Shown: positions 16,687 through 25,090, counted from the stretch's first letter. The stretch is DNA of 64,000 nucleotides from Rhizobium phaseoli (GCF_010668805.1 NZ_WUFT01000012.1:62001-126000); one strand, 5' to 3'. A program made the numbers and translations. Notes: generated by a model from the letters alone, not told the origin.

Positions 16687-16740
16687 AAAGAAAAAGCCTC
16701 CGAACGTTGCCGTCGCGGAAGCCTTTCTCATATCTGGACA
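16687..16740 (-). ncRNA. Counter-transcribed RNA (incompatibility factor) between repB and repC
   Basis: The 153-bp repB-repC spacer holds a minus-strand promoter, TTGACA at 16774-16769, with GATTCT (16751-16746) at 17-bp spacing as a weak -10. It would start an RNA of about 55 nt near 16740. The RNA ends in a stem AGGCTTCCG / CGGAGGCTT (two G-U pairs) followed by a T-rich run reading TTTTTCTTTT. This matches the small antisense RNAs that inhibit repC expression in repABC plasmids and set copy number and incompatibility. Ends are estimates. Confidence 0.8.
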
Positions 16741-16833
16741 ATCTGAGAATCGCACTTCCTCGAATCGCTGTCAAGCACCTTCGGCATCCTTTTGGGTGGC
16801 AGATTTCTTTTGCCTTGAGAAAAGGTAAGGGAC

Positions 16834-18048
16834 ATGGAGCCTCAATATGTATCGACGCCCTTTGGGCGGCGATCGATGACGCTTGGCATGCTGGCAAGCC
16901 AGGAAAATGCCAGCAAGGTCGATCCGGACGCATCGGTCGACAAGTGGAAGATCTTTCGCGCGCTCTGCGAAGCAAAGGACATGGTCGGCGTATCGGACCG
17001 TGCGCTCGCTGTTCTCAACGCGCTGCTGACCTTTTATCCGAAGAACGAGATTGCCGAGGCCAACGGTTTCGTCGTCTTTCCGTCGAACGAGCAGCTGTCG
17101 CTGCGCACGCATGGCATGGCCGGCACGACGTTGCGACGGAACCTGGCGGCGCTGGTGGAAGCCGGCCTGATTATCCGGCGGGATAGCCCGAACGGCAAAC
17201 GTTATGCCCGCCGTAACGGCCAGGGTGGCCTTGGAGAGGCGTTTGGCTTCAGCCTGGCGCCGCTCCTGGTGCGCGCTGGCGAGATCGAGGCGCAGGCGGC
17301 TCAGGTGCTTGCCGGAAAGCTCGAATGGAAGCGTCTGCGCGAGCGTCTGACACTGTGCCGGCGTGACATCGGCAAGCTCATCGAGATCGCCCTGGAAGAG
17401 GAAATTGCCGGCGAATGGATCGAGATGCAGAGGCATTTCAATCTTCTCTCGGCAAGCCTGCCGCGGCGTCCGTCGGTCGCCGAGATGGAGAGCCTGCTGG
17501 GCGACCTCGAAGCCTTCCGCGAAATGATTCTCAAGACGCTGGAATTCAAGACGAAATCACAAAAAACAGACGCCAATGATGGCCAAAACGGTCGGCACAT
17601 ACATAATTCAAACCCACACCCCATATCTGAACTTGAACCAAGCTTCGAACCGAAGCAGGGAGCAAAGCCGGAGGAAGAACCGCAGCCGTGGCGGGAGCCG
17701 CCAAAATCCTTTCCGCTTGCCATGGTGCTGCAGGCCTGCCCGGAGATCGTCGCTTATGGGCCAGGCGGCGGCATCGGCAGTTGGCGGGATCTGATGGCGG
17801 CGGCCGTCATCGTCCGTTCGACGCTGGGCGTCAGCCCAAGCGCCTATCAACTGGCCTGCGATGTGATGGGGCCGGAAAACGCCGCGACGGTGATCGCCTG
17901 CATCCTGGAAAGGGGCGGCCATATCAACTCGGCCGGCGGCTACCTGCGTGACCTGACACGGCGAGCCGAGCGCGGTGAGTTCTCGCTTGGGCCGATGTTG
18001 ATGGCGCTGATGCGGGCAAATGGCCCGGCAGCGAGGAAAACCGGATGA
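16834..18048 (+). CDS. repC: Replication initiator RepC
   Basis: RepC starts replication of the replicon, acting mainly in cis on an origin inside its own gene. The 404-residue protein begins MEPQYVSTPFGRRSMTLGML and has the winged-helix N-terminal domain (about 60-160, FPSNEQLSLRTHGMAGTTLRRNLAALVEAGLI). A flexible AT-rich linker (240-285) precedes the C-terminal domain (GGGIGSWRDLMAAAVIVRS to GEFSLGPMLMALMRA). Length matches the family. The antisense RNA lies in its leader. Confidence 0.95.
   Translation: MEPQYVSTPFGRRSMTLGMLASQENASKVDPDASVDKWKIFRALCEAKDMVGVSDRALAVLNALLTFYPKNEIAEANGFVVFPSNEQLSLRTHGMAGTTLRRNLAALVEAGLIIRRDSPNGKRYARRNGQGGLGEAFGFSLAPLLVRAGEIEAQAAQVLAGKLEWKRLRERLTLCRRDIGKLIEIALEEEIAGEWIEMQRHFNLLSASLPRRPSVAEMESLLGDLEAFREMILKTLEFKTKSQKTDANDGQNGRHIHNSNPHPISELEPSFEPKQGAKPEEEPQPWREPPKSFPLAMVLQACPEIVAYGPGGGIGSWRDLMAAAVIVRSTLGVSPSAYQLACDVMGPENAATVIACILERGGHINSAGGYLRDLTRRAERGEFSLGPMLMALMRANGPAARKTG
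17555..17650. other. AT-rich tract in repC, probable replication origin
   Basis: Within a GC-rich gene, the segment around 17555-17650 is markedly AT-rich (it includes aaatcacaaaaaac and cacatacataattc). Studied repABC plasmids have oriV in such a tract within repC, so this is the best candidate. No direct repeats were resolved. Confidence 0.5.
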
Positions 18049-18227
18049 ACGGCGACGAAAAGTTTCGCGCCAGCTGCGACAGCTAGAACATATGCGGCGC
18101 GTCGCTCAGCCGTCTCGACCGCTTCCTTCCCTGACCATTTTGTTGAAATGCGCCGTTAACCATGTCATAGATGGCGGAAGGAAACGTCTCCTTTGCTTCC
18201 ATTTGTGAAAAACCGTAAAGCTTAACA

Positions 18228-19361
18228 ATGCGCTACGACATCGACGGTGTGATGCTTCAAACCCTGCTTCCGTCCCTTGCTGCAGCCGAGGACGCGGTGG
18301 CACGCCTGGACGAACGGGTGCTGCGCGCGCCGGTCGGTGAGGGCTTTGCCGAACGCAGCCATTTCTTCGATGCCGCCGGCGCGCTCTGGGTGGCCGGCGA
18401 ACTTGTGCATGTCGAGGATCTGGTCTTGCACGATGCGCATATGGATAGCCGGGCACCCAGCCACGAACTGACGATCGCTCACTCGGTGCTGCGCGCACGC
18501 CGGCGCATCTGGACCGGCGACCCGGCCTGGGCGCTGGGAGCCGCTGGACTTGCGACGCTGACCGCGACGCTCGGGGAAGGGGAGGGGAAAGTGCCGGAGG
18601 TAACCAGCCTCGACGTTCCGCTCGAGACCGACGAAGAGGGTGGCGATGAGGACGGGCCGCTCGCAGCCGAGATGGCCGAGATCGATGCGCTTCTTGCCCG
18701 CTCGCAGAAGCTGCTCGATATCCACACGGGCAAAGCACCGGCAAGCGAGACGGCCGCTGTCGCCCCGGCAAGGCGCAATGACGATCCTCTCGGCTTGCTC
18801 GGTGACGACGAATGGGACGAGGAACAGCGGCTTGCGGAGTGGCGGAGCGTACAGCCCTTGGCCGATAGCTTGCCGCCGGTTCTTGGCGCCGTCATCCTTT
18901 TCGAAGCCTGGGAAAGGATCGAGCCATTGCGGCGTCAGCACTGGCTCGGCGGGCTTCTGGTCGCGAGCCATCTGCGCGCCCGCGGCAAGGTCACCTCGCA
19001 TCTCTTCTCATTTTACGGCGGGCTGAAGCTGGTGCGCCATGAACGTCGCCGGGCGCGCGACCGAGCCACACGGCTGCAGGCCTTTTTGGAGGCGATGCAT
19101 CTGGGGGCTGCGGCCGGGTTGAAGGAACTCGACCGGTTGTCGCTCGCCCGCACACAGATGGAACTGCGCTTTCGCGACCGCCGTTCGAACAGCAGCATGC
19201 CGGACCTTGCCGACTTCATTCTGTCGCGGCCGATGGTCTCGGCGGCGATGGTTGCCCGCCATCTGCGCATCACGCCACGCGGCGCTCTGAACCTCGTCAA
19301 CGAGATCGGCATTCGTGAAATCACCGGCCGCGGCCGCTACCGCGCTTGGGGCATCATCTGA
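18228..19361 (+). CDS. RHE_PE00001-family protein (DUF1612 with C-terminal helix-turn-helix)
   Basis: The 377-residue protein fits a family annotated as RHE_PE00001 / DUF1612 plus an HTH domain. The N-terminal half (1-100) includes GALWVAGELVHVEDLVLHDAHMDSR; an acidic, low-complexity linker (120-205) follows; the C-terminal half has RGKVTSHLFSFYGGLKLVRHERRRARDRATR and an HTH-like end (about 320-377, SRPMVSAAMVARHLRITPRGALNLVNEI). The role is unknown; DNA binding is likely. It is the first gene after repC, and a similar position on related replicons would suggest a link to plasmid maintenance. No strong Shine-Dalgarno precedes it. Confidence 0.75.
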   Translation: MRYDIDGVMLQTLLPSLAAAEDAVARLDERVLRAPVGEGFAERSHFFDAAGALWVAGELVHVEDLVLHDAHMDSRAPSHELTIAHSVLRARRRIWTGDPAWALGAAGLATLTATLGEGEGKVPEVTSLDVPLETDEEGGDEDGPLAAEMAEIDALLARSQKLLDIHTGKAPASETAAVAPARRNDDPLGLLGDDEWDEEQRLAEWRSVQPLADSLPPVLGAVILFEAWERIEPLRRQHWLGGLLVASHLRARGKVTSHLFSFYGGLKLVRHERRRARDRATRLQAFLEAMHLGAAAGLKELDRLSLARTQMELRFRDRRSNSSMPDLADFILSRPMVSAAMVARHLRITPRGALNLVNEIGIREITGRGRYRAWGII

Positions 19362-19368
19362 AAATAAG

Positions 19369-19392
19369 AACGGCCGGAGTGGCCCGGCCGTT
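19369..19392 (+). terminator. GC-rich hairpin after the RHE_PE00001-family gene
   Basis: AACGGCCGG (19369-19377) and CCGGCCGTT (19384-19392) form a perfect 9-bp stem 8 bp after the stop codon, followed by a moderately T-rich stretch (ATGGTTCTTTGTTT). A rho-independent terminator is likely. Confidence 0.6.
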
Positions 19393-19539
19393 ATGGTTCT
19401 TTGTTTATCCATGTCGTTATTCCGGAACCGCTGCACACTTCCGGGCGACATGTATTTAAAGTGAACACCCGATCTGCCATCCTATCACAGAGTGCAGATC
19501 GGGTGCTCTTGCGCTTCCTTTGCCCCCAGAAGCGCGGTC

Positions 19540-20250
19540 CTATTCCCGCTCGCCCGTGAAGTTGAGCAGAAGCTGGAAGATGTTGACGAAGTTCAGGTAG
19601 AGCGAGAGTGCGCCGAAGACGGCGAGCTTCTGGTTCGATTCTTGATCGAAGTTTTCCGAATATTGTTCCTTGATGTTCTGCGTGTCGTAGGCGGTGAGGC
19701 CGACGAAGACGACGATGCCGATCACGGAGATGGCGAACTGCAGCGCGCTCGAACCCAGGAAGATGTTGACGACGCTGGCGATGATAACGCCGAACAGGCC
19801 CATCATCAGGAACGAGCCCATGCGCGACAGGTCACGCTTGGTCGCATAGCCGTAAAGGCTGGTGGCGCCGAACATCGTGGCGGTGATGAAGAAGGTCCGC
19901 GCGATGCTCATTCCGGTGAACACCAGGAAGACGGAGGCAAGCGACAGGCCCATCACGGCGCAGAAGGCCCAGAAGGTGATCTGCGCGGTGCTGGCCGACA
20001 TCGTCTGGATGCGGAACGAGAAGAAGAACACGAAGGCGAGCGGCGCCAGCATCACCACCCACTTCAGCGGCGAGCCGAAGATCGGCACGTAGAGGGCCGG
20101 CGTCGAGCCGACGACGAAGGCGACGAGGCCGGTGATGACCAGGCCGAGAGACATGTAATTGTAGACGCGCAGCATGTGCTGGCGTAGGCCTTCGTCGAAG
20201 ACGGCCTGGGTGCCGGCCACGGCGCCGTAGCGGGGATTGATCGGGTTCAT
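19540..20250 (-). CDS. Bax inhibitor-1 / YccA-family membrane protein
   Basis: The 236-residue protein has seven hydrophobic segments (about 32-52, 63-80, 90-112, 115-135, 140-165, 170-190, 205-230) and the TMBIM-family pattern, including GLTAYDTQNIKEQY near 190 with a conserved Asp. Bacterial members are calcium-leak channels or modulators of membrane proteases. It lies 20 bp after an anti-sigma gene on the same strand, with GAGGAGA before the ATG, so it is probably the third gene of the sigma operon. The physiological role here is unknown. Confidence 0.9.
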   Translation of the reverse strand: MNPINPRYGAVAGTQAVFDEGLRQHMLRVYNYMSLGLVITGLVAFVVGSTPALYVPIFGSPLKWVVMLAPLAFVFFFSFRIQTMSASTAQITFWAFCAVMGLSLASVFLVFTGMSIARTFFITATMFGATSLYGYATKRDLSRMGSFLMMGLFGVIIASVVNIFLGSSALQFAISVIGIVVFVGLTAYDTQNIKEQYSENFDQESNQKLAVFGALSLYLNFVNIFQLLLNFTGERE

Positions 20251-20270
20251 GCTGATCTCCTCGGTTTGAA

Positions 20271-21038
20271 CTAATAGAGTGAGCGGGCGAGCCGTTCGGC
20301 CGCCTGGTCGAGATTGAGACCGCTTTCGTCGGCGATCAGCGCGTAGGCGACCTCGCCGATCTGCCAATAGGCGGCTTCTGCTTTCTCAAGTGCAAGATGG
20401 CTGACCGGCTTTACCTCGAAGGCGCCCGGACGGACTGCGAAAAGCGACAGCCGCTTTCCCTGCGGCACCTCGATCGCCATCTCGACGCTGGGGCCGAATT
20501 CGGACGGGAAGATCTGCACGTCGGCGACCTTCCAGTCCTTAGGCAGTTCAGGCATCACGATCGCAGTGGCGGCGCGAATATCGTCAGCGCGATAGGTTGC
20601 CGGCGTCTGCGGTGGCATCGATTGGCGCAGAGCCGCGGTCTGATAGGCGCGGACAGCATCCTCGACATAGGCGGGTGCCGGCACGGAGGCCGATACCTCG
20701 GTTGCCGAGAACGCGCCGAAGGAATTATGCGCCACCCAGCCGGCGGTCACCAGAATACCGACAGCAGCAATGCGCTGCATCGAATGAAAGATGCGGCCAT
20801 AGGAAAGGCCACGTTCCAGCCGGCGGGCGGCATCGCGGATCTCGGGGCGGCCGAAGACACTTTCGCCGGCAAGCGCCAGGCGCAGTTCGCCCTTGACGCT
20901 GAGGTCGGCCATGACCTTGGCGGCAATCGCCGGGTGGTCGGAAAGATAGGATTCTACCTGGATGCGGCGGGCGACATCGAGCTCGCCATCCACATAGGCG
21001 TTGAGATCGGCATCGAGGATCGGATCAATTGCTTTCAT
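20271..21038 (-). CDS. Membrane-anchored anti-sigma factor
   Basis: A 255-residue single-pass protein. The N-terminal cytoplasmic part (1-85, DADLNAYVDGELDVARRIQVE) is the anti-sigma domain, without a zinc HxxxCxxC motif. One membrane segment follows at about 89-108, then a periplasmic domain of some 145 residues with EFGPSVEMAIEVPQGKRLSLFAV. It overlaps the preceding ECF sigma gene by 14 bp, the typical arrangement of a sigma and its antagonist. The signal sensed is unknown. Confidence 0.85.
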   Translation of the reverse strand: MKAIDPILDADLNAYVDGELDVARRIQVESYLSDHPAIAAKVMADLSVKGELRLALAGESVFGRPEIRDAARRLERGLSYGRIFHSMQRIAAVGILVTAGWVAHNSFGAFSATEVSASVPAPAYVEDAVRAYQTAALRQSMPPQTPATYRADDIRAATAIVMPELPKDWKVADVQIFPSEFGPSVEMAIEVPQGKRLSLFAVRPGAFEVKPVSHLALEKAEAAYWQIGEVAYALIADESGLNLDQAAERLARSLY

Positions 21039-21564
21039 TGTCGTCCCCTCCGATCAGTCTCAGATGTGAAACACGCGGCGTCTTCTCCTCGAATTCGCGC
21101 AATTGCGCGCGGGCGCGGGAGATACGCGACATCAGCGTCCCCACAGGAATGCCGAGCGCATTGGCGGCTTCCTGGTAGGACAGGTCTTCGATCGCAACGA
21201 GATGAAGGGCCTCGCGCTGTTCCTCCGGCAGGCCGAAGAAGGCGTTGCGCACCTGCCGCAGCCGAACGGCATGTTCCTGGCCGGCCGGCAGCGACTGCTC
21301 GGCTTCGACAGCCGCTTCGTCATGTCGGCGCGTCAGCGACCGGTTCTGGCGCAGACGATCGATATGAGCGTTGTGCAGGATGGAGAGCAGCCAGGTGCGC
21401 AGATTGCCGCCGCTGCGGAAGCTCTTCTTCTTCTCCAGCGCCCGCACCAGCGCATCGTGCACCAGATCCTCCGCCTCGTCCGAATTGCGCACCAGCGAGC
21501 GAGCATAGCGCCTCAGCGCTGCAAGCTGTCCGATGACGTCGAAGGGGCGTTCTTTGCGTTCCAT
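21025..21564 (-). CDS. ECF-type RNA polymerase sigma factor
   Basis: The 179-residue protein has regions 2 (about 15-75, SLVRNSDEAEDLVHDALVRALEK and LRTWLLSILHNAHIDRLR) and 4 (about 110-165, FGLPEEQREALHLVAIEDLSYQEAANALGIPVGTLMSRI) joined by a short linker, the minimal extracytoplasmic-function plan. ATG 21564 gives normal length. It is first in an operon with its overlapping anti-sigma and a Bax-inhibitor-like gene. A possible ECF promoter (GGAAT, 17 bp, CGTAT) lies right before the start, which suggests autoregulation. Confidence 0.92.
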   Translation of the reverse strand: MERKERPFDVIGQLAALRRYARSLVRNSDEAEDLVHDALVRALEKKKSFRSGGNLRTWLLSILHNAHIDRLRQNRSLTRRHDEAAVEAEQSLPAGQEHAVRLRQVRNAFFGLPEEQREALHLVAIEDLSYQEAANALGIPVGTLMSRISRARAQLREFEEKTPRVSHLRLIGGDDNESN

Positions 21565-21572
21565 GATTGAGT

Positions 21573-21599
21573 ATACGCAAGCACGGCCGATTTTATTCC
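21573..21599 (-). promoter_or_regulatory. Possible ECF promoter for the sigma operon
   Basis: On the minus strand GGAAT (21599-21595) and CGTAT (21577-21573) are separated by 17 bp, resembling ECF promoters of the GGAAC/CGTT type. Initiation would fall only a few bases before the ATG at 21564, giving an almost leaderless message. The match is by eye only. Confidence 0.3.
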
Positions 21600-21718
21600 T
21601 GGCGCAGCTAAAAAAATCGTGCGGGTCGAATATGCCGTCGCCGCATCTCAAATCCGCGATTGTTTATGACAATTACATGACAGATCATGACGCCGCTGAT
21701 TTGAGGGGAAAATAAAGA

Positions 21719-22024
21719 ATGAAAGATAAGAAGCGGGTCTACGAAGCTCTCGTAGACGGCGCCATGGAAGGGCTGACGGATCAGGCGCTCTATGATTTTG
21801 TCAAGGCGCGTTGTCCGAAGGCCACCAGCAAGAAGATCGTCCGGGCCTCGCTTCTCGCCCTGACCGATCCTCATCTGAGAGACCGCAATATCCTCGACGT
21901 GATCTATGCGCTTGCGATCAAGCATCGGCTGGATGACGGCGTGCTGGATGACGGCGAAGACGAGCCCGACGAGCGGCTACCATCCGCGCTGGCGGCCAAT
22001 CAGAACATGCCGCAGCTTTCCTGA
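21719..22024 (+). CDS. Conserved-looking small protein of unknown function
   Basis: A 101-residue soluble, charged protein, MKDKKRVYEALVDGAMEGLTDQALYDFVKARCPKATSKKIVRASLLALTDPH in blocks that look largely helical, with an acidic C-terminal segment (DDGVLDDGEDEPDERLP). I do not recognise the family. GAGGGG upstream of the ATG and codon use like its neighbours argue for a real gene. It is divergent from the ECF sigma gene and convergent with hmrR. Confidence 0.6.
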   Translation: MKDKKRVYEALVDGAMEGLTDQALYDFVKARCPKATSKKIVRASLLALTDPHLRDRNILDVIYALAIKHRLDDGVLDDGEDEPDERLPSALAANQNMPQLS

Positions 22025-22047
22025 GCGCGCCGTCTGCGCCGACATGG

Positions 22048-22437
22048 TCAGCCGCCGTCCGAAAGTTCTTCGAGGATCGGACAGTCCGGCCTGTCATTGC
22101 CGCGACAGGCATGCACGAGATGCACAAGCGTGCGGCGTAGATTCGAGAGATCGCGGATCTTGCGGTCGATCTCGGCAAGCTTGGTCTCGGCGATATCCTT
22201 GACGTCGGCGCTTGCCCGGCTTTTGTCCTCATAGAGCGCCAGCAACTGGCGGCATTCCTCGACGGAAAAGCCGAGACCGCGCGAGCGCTGCAGGAAGCGC
22301 AGCTTGTGAACGTCGGTCGCGGCATAGTCGCGGTAGCCGTTTCCGCCCCTTTCGGGGCGGATCAGGCCGATATCCTCGTAATAGCGGATGGTCTTTGACG
22401 GCAGGCCGGAACGCTCGGATGCTTCGCCGATATTCAT
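22048..22437 (-). CDS. hmrR: MerR-family copper(I)-responsive regulator (HmrR/CueR)
   Basis: The 129-residue MerR protein has the winged helix at 1-70 (NIGEASERSGLPSKTIRYYEDIGLI), a dimerisation helix, and the C-terminal metal loop CRGNDRPDC, two cysteines separated by seven residues, diagnostic of Cu(I)/Ag(I) sensors. It activates copper export genes by untwisting a long promoter spacer. Of consecutive start codons, ATG 22437 has the best spacing to AGGAGG. It sits immediately after actP, and a matching operator precedes actP. Confidence 0.93.
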   Translation of the reverse strand: MNIGEASERSGLPSKTIRYYEDIGLIRPERGGNGYRDYAATDVHKLRFLQRSRGLGFSVEECRQLLALYEDKSRASADVKDIAETKLAEIDRKIRDLSNLRRTLVHLVHACRGNDRPDCPILEELSDGG

Positions 22438-22446
22438 CATCACCTC

Positions 22447-24969
22447 CTATAATTTTGCAAAGCGCAGTCTCAGCGCATTTGAAATCACCGAGACGGACGA
22501 CAGGCTCATCGCCGCCGCCGCGATCATCGGCGACAGCAGCAGCCCGAAGATCGGGTAGAGCACGCCGGCAGCGACCGGTACTCCGAGCGCATTATAGCCG
22601 AAGGCGAAGCCGAGATTCTGGCGGATGTTGCGCATCGTCGCCTCGGCTAACCGCCGCGCCCTGACGATACCGTTGAGATCGCCCTTCACCAGGGTAATGC
22701 CGGCGCTTTCCATCGCAACGTCGGCGCCGGTGCCCATGGCGATGCCGACATCGGCGGCGGCGAGCGCCGGCGCGTCGTTGACGCCGTCGCCGGCCATGGC
22801 GATGACCGCGCCCTTGGCGCGCAGCTCGTCGATCAGCGCTTTCTTGCCTTCCGGCAGCATGTCGGCGCGAACCTCGTCGATCCCGAGGCTTCTTGCCACG
22901 GCCCGCGCCGTCAGCTCATTGTCGCCCGTCGCCATGATGATCTTCAGGCCGCTGTCGTGCAGTGCCTTGATGGCGGCTGATGTCGTGGGCTTGATCCGGT
23001 CGGCAACGGCGACGAGACCGGCAAGGGCGCCGTCGACCACCACGAACATCACCGTCTTGCCCTCGCTGCGCAGGGCTTCGGTCTTACCGGCCAACGCCGA
23101 AGGATCGATGCCGAGATCGGCGAGCATCGCCGCATTGCCGAGCGCGATCATCGCGCCATCGGCAAGGCCCTGAACGCCTTTGCCGGTCTTTGCCTCGAAG
23201 CCGGTGACCTCGACGAAGGCGACGCCGCGCTCTTCGGCGCCTGAAACGATCGCCTCGGCGAGCGGATGTTCGGAGCCGCGCTCCAGGCTGGCCGCCAGCG
23301 ACAGCAGCCGGTTTTCGTCGGTCCCACCCAAGGCGACGATGTCGGTAAGCTTCGGCTTTCCCTCGGTCAGCGTGCCTGTTTTGTCGACGATCAGCGTATC
23401 GACCTTGGAGAAACGTTCCAGCGCTTCGGCGTCCTTGATCAGCACGCCTTCTCCGGCGCCGCGCCCCGTCGCGATCATGATCGACATTGGTGTCGCGAGA
23501 CCGAGTGCGCAGGGGCAGGCGATGATCAGAACGGCGACGGCGGCAAGCAGGCCATTCGCCAGGCTCGGCTCCGGCCCGACCGCCGCCCAGACGATAAAGG
23601 CAAGGATAGCTGCTGCGACGACCGCCGGCACGAAGAAGGCCGACACCCGGTCGACCGCCCCCTGGATCGGCGCCCGCGAGCGCTGCGCCTTGGCGACCAT
23701 GTCGACGATGCGCGACAGGACCATGTCGGCGCCGACCTGCTCGGCCGACATGACGAGCGAACCGTTCTTGTTGATCGTGCCGCCGGTCAGACCGTCGCCC
23801 GTCGATTTCTCCACGGGCATGGGTTCGCCTGAGATCATCGATTCGTCGACGGTCGACTGACCCTCTAGGACGGAACCGTCCACCGGAACCCGTTCGCCCG
23901 GGCGCACCCGCAGCCGGTCGCCGGCCTCAATCTCGTCCACCGGCACGTCGCTTTCGCCGCCATCGGCATCGATGCGCCGCGCCGTCTTCGGTGCGAGGTC
24001 GAGCAAAGCGCGGATCGCCGAACCGGTGCGTTCGCGTGCTTTCAATTCCAGCACTTGGCCGACGAAAACCAGGGCGACGATGACGGCCGCTGCCTCGAAG
24101 TAGACGGGCACGGCCGCACCATGGCCACGAAAGCTCATCGGGAAAATGCCGGGTGCAAGCGTGGCAACGAGGCTGTAGACATAGGCGGTGCCAACGCCGA
24201 GACCGATCAGCGTCCACATGTTCGGGCTGCGGTTGACGACAGATGCCCAGGCGCGGCGGAAGAAGGGCAGGGCCGCCCACAGCACAACAGGCGTTGCCAG
24301 CAACAGTTCGACATAGGTCGCCTGCGGCTCGCCGATCGTTTCCCGGAGCGGCAGGCCGAGCATCGGACCCATGCCGAGGGCGAGCAGCGGCAGAGCCAGG
24401 ATGGCGCTGACCCAAAGCCGTCTGGTGAAGTCGACAAGTTCCTGGTTCGGGCCGCCATCAGGCGGAATGCCCATCGGCTCCAGCGCCATGCCGCATTTCG
24501 GGCAATCGCCAGGCCGGTCGCTGACGACTTCCGGATGCATCGGGCAGGTATAGAGCGTGCCCTGCGGCGCCGGCTTTGCCGCCGGGCGGTTGCCGTCGCG
24601 ATAGGCGGAGGGATTGGCTTCGAATTTTGTCTGGCAGTTGGCCGAGCAGAAATAGAATTTCTCGCCCTCGACTTTCAGAAAATGTTTCGCCGTCGAGCGA
24701 TCGACAGTCATGCCGCAGACCGGATCCTTCGCCGTCAGGTAATCCTGCGGTGCGGCCGCAAATTTCGTCCGGCAACTCTCGGAGCAGAAATGATAGGGGC
24801 GGCCGGCATGATCGAGCGAAGGCCTGCCGGCCTCTGGATCAACGGTCATGCCGCAGACGGCGTCACGAATCATGGCGCCGGCAGTCTTTTCCGGGCCATG
24901 GCCGCAACAGCTGTGATCGCCGTTATAGGCGTGGCCGTGATGATGATCGTGATCGTGTTTGATATTCAT
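22447..24969 (-). CDS. actP: Copper-exporting P1B-type ATPase with N-terminal YHS/TRASH metal domains
   Basis: An 840-residue copper pump of the inner membrane, called ActP in acid-tolerance studies of rhizobia. The N terminus is His-rich (KHDHDHHHGHAYNGDH), then two YHS/TRASH-like modules (DAVCGMTVD, FCSESC; DPVCGMTVD, FCSANC) and a YTCPMHPEV heavy-metal-binding module, in place of the common CXXC domains. The core has the IACPCALGLATP membrane site (Cys about 484), DKTGTLTEGKP phosphorylation site (about 530) and the AGDGVNDAPAL hinge. It is co-transcribed with hmrR (9-bp gap). Confidence 0.93.
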   Translation of the reverse strand: MNIKHDHDHHHGHAYNGDHSCCGHGPEKTAGAMIRDAVCGMTVDPEAGRPSLDHAGRPYHFCSESCRTKFAAAPQDYLTAKDPVCGMTVDRSTAKHFLKVEGEKFYFCSANCQTKFEANPSAYRDGNRPAAKPAPQGTLYTCPMHPEVVSDRPGDCPKCGMALEPMGIPPDGGPNQELVDFTRRLWVSAILALPLLALGMGPMLGLPLRETIGEPQATYVELLLATPVVLWAALPFFRRAWASVVNRSPNMWTLIGLGVGTAYVYSLVATLAPGIFPMSFRGHGAAVPVYFEAAAVIVALVFVGQVLELKARERTGSAIRALLDLAPKTARRIDADGGESDVPVDEIEAGDRLRVRPGERVPVDGSVLEGQSTVDESMISGEPMPVEKSTGDGLTGGTINKNGSLVMSAEQVGADMVLSRIVDMVAKAQRSRAPIQGAVDRVSAFFVPAVVAAAILAFIVWAAVGPEPSLANGLLAAVAVLIIACPCALGLATPMSIMIATGRGAGEGVLIKDAEALERFSKVDTLIVDKTGTLTEGKPKLTDIVALGGTDENRLLSLAASLERGSEHPLAEAIVSGAEERGVAFVEVTGFEAKTGKGVQGLADGAMIALGNAAMLADLGIDPSALAGKTEALRSEGKTVMFVVVDGALAGLVAVADRIKPTTSAAIKALHDSGLKIIMATGDNELTARAVARSLGIDEVRADMLPEGKKALIDELRAKGAVIAMAGDGVNDAPALAAADVGIAMGTGADVAMESAGITLVKGDLNGIVRARRLAEATMRNIRQNLGFAFGYNALGVPVAAGVLYPIFGLLLSPMIAAAAMSLSSVSVISNALRLRFAKL

Positions 24970-25004
24970 GACTATCTCCGATGCCCCAGGGGCAGTTGGA
25001 GAGG

Positions 25005-25035
25005 CTTATCCACCTTCCAGCAACTGGAAGGTCAA
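25005..25035 (-). promoter_or_regulatory. CueR/HmrR-type promoter and operator of actP
   Basis: On the minus strand TTGACC (25035-25030) and GATAAG (25010-25005) are separated by 19 bp, the stretched spacer typical of MerR-activated promoters. Within it lies a perfect inverted repeat, ACCTTCCAG-CAA-CTGGAAGGT (25012-25032), matching the known CueR/HmrR box pattern. Transcription leads into actP. Confidence 0.92.
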
Positions 25036-25090
25036 GCGCTAATTTTAACAAGGCCGATTTTTCGAAGGCCGTCGCTCTATCGCCCGATCC

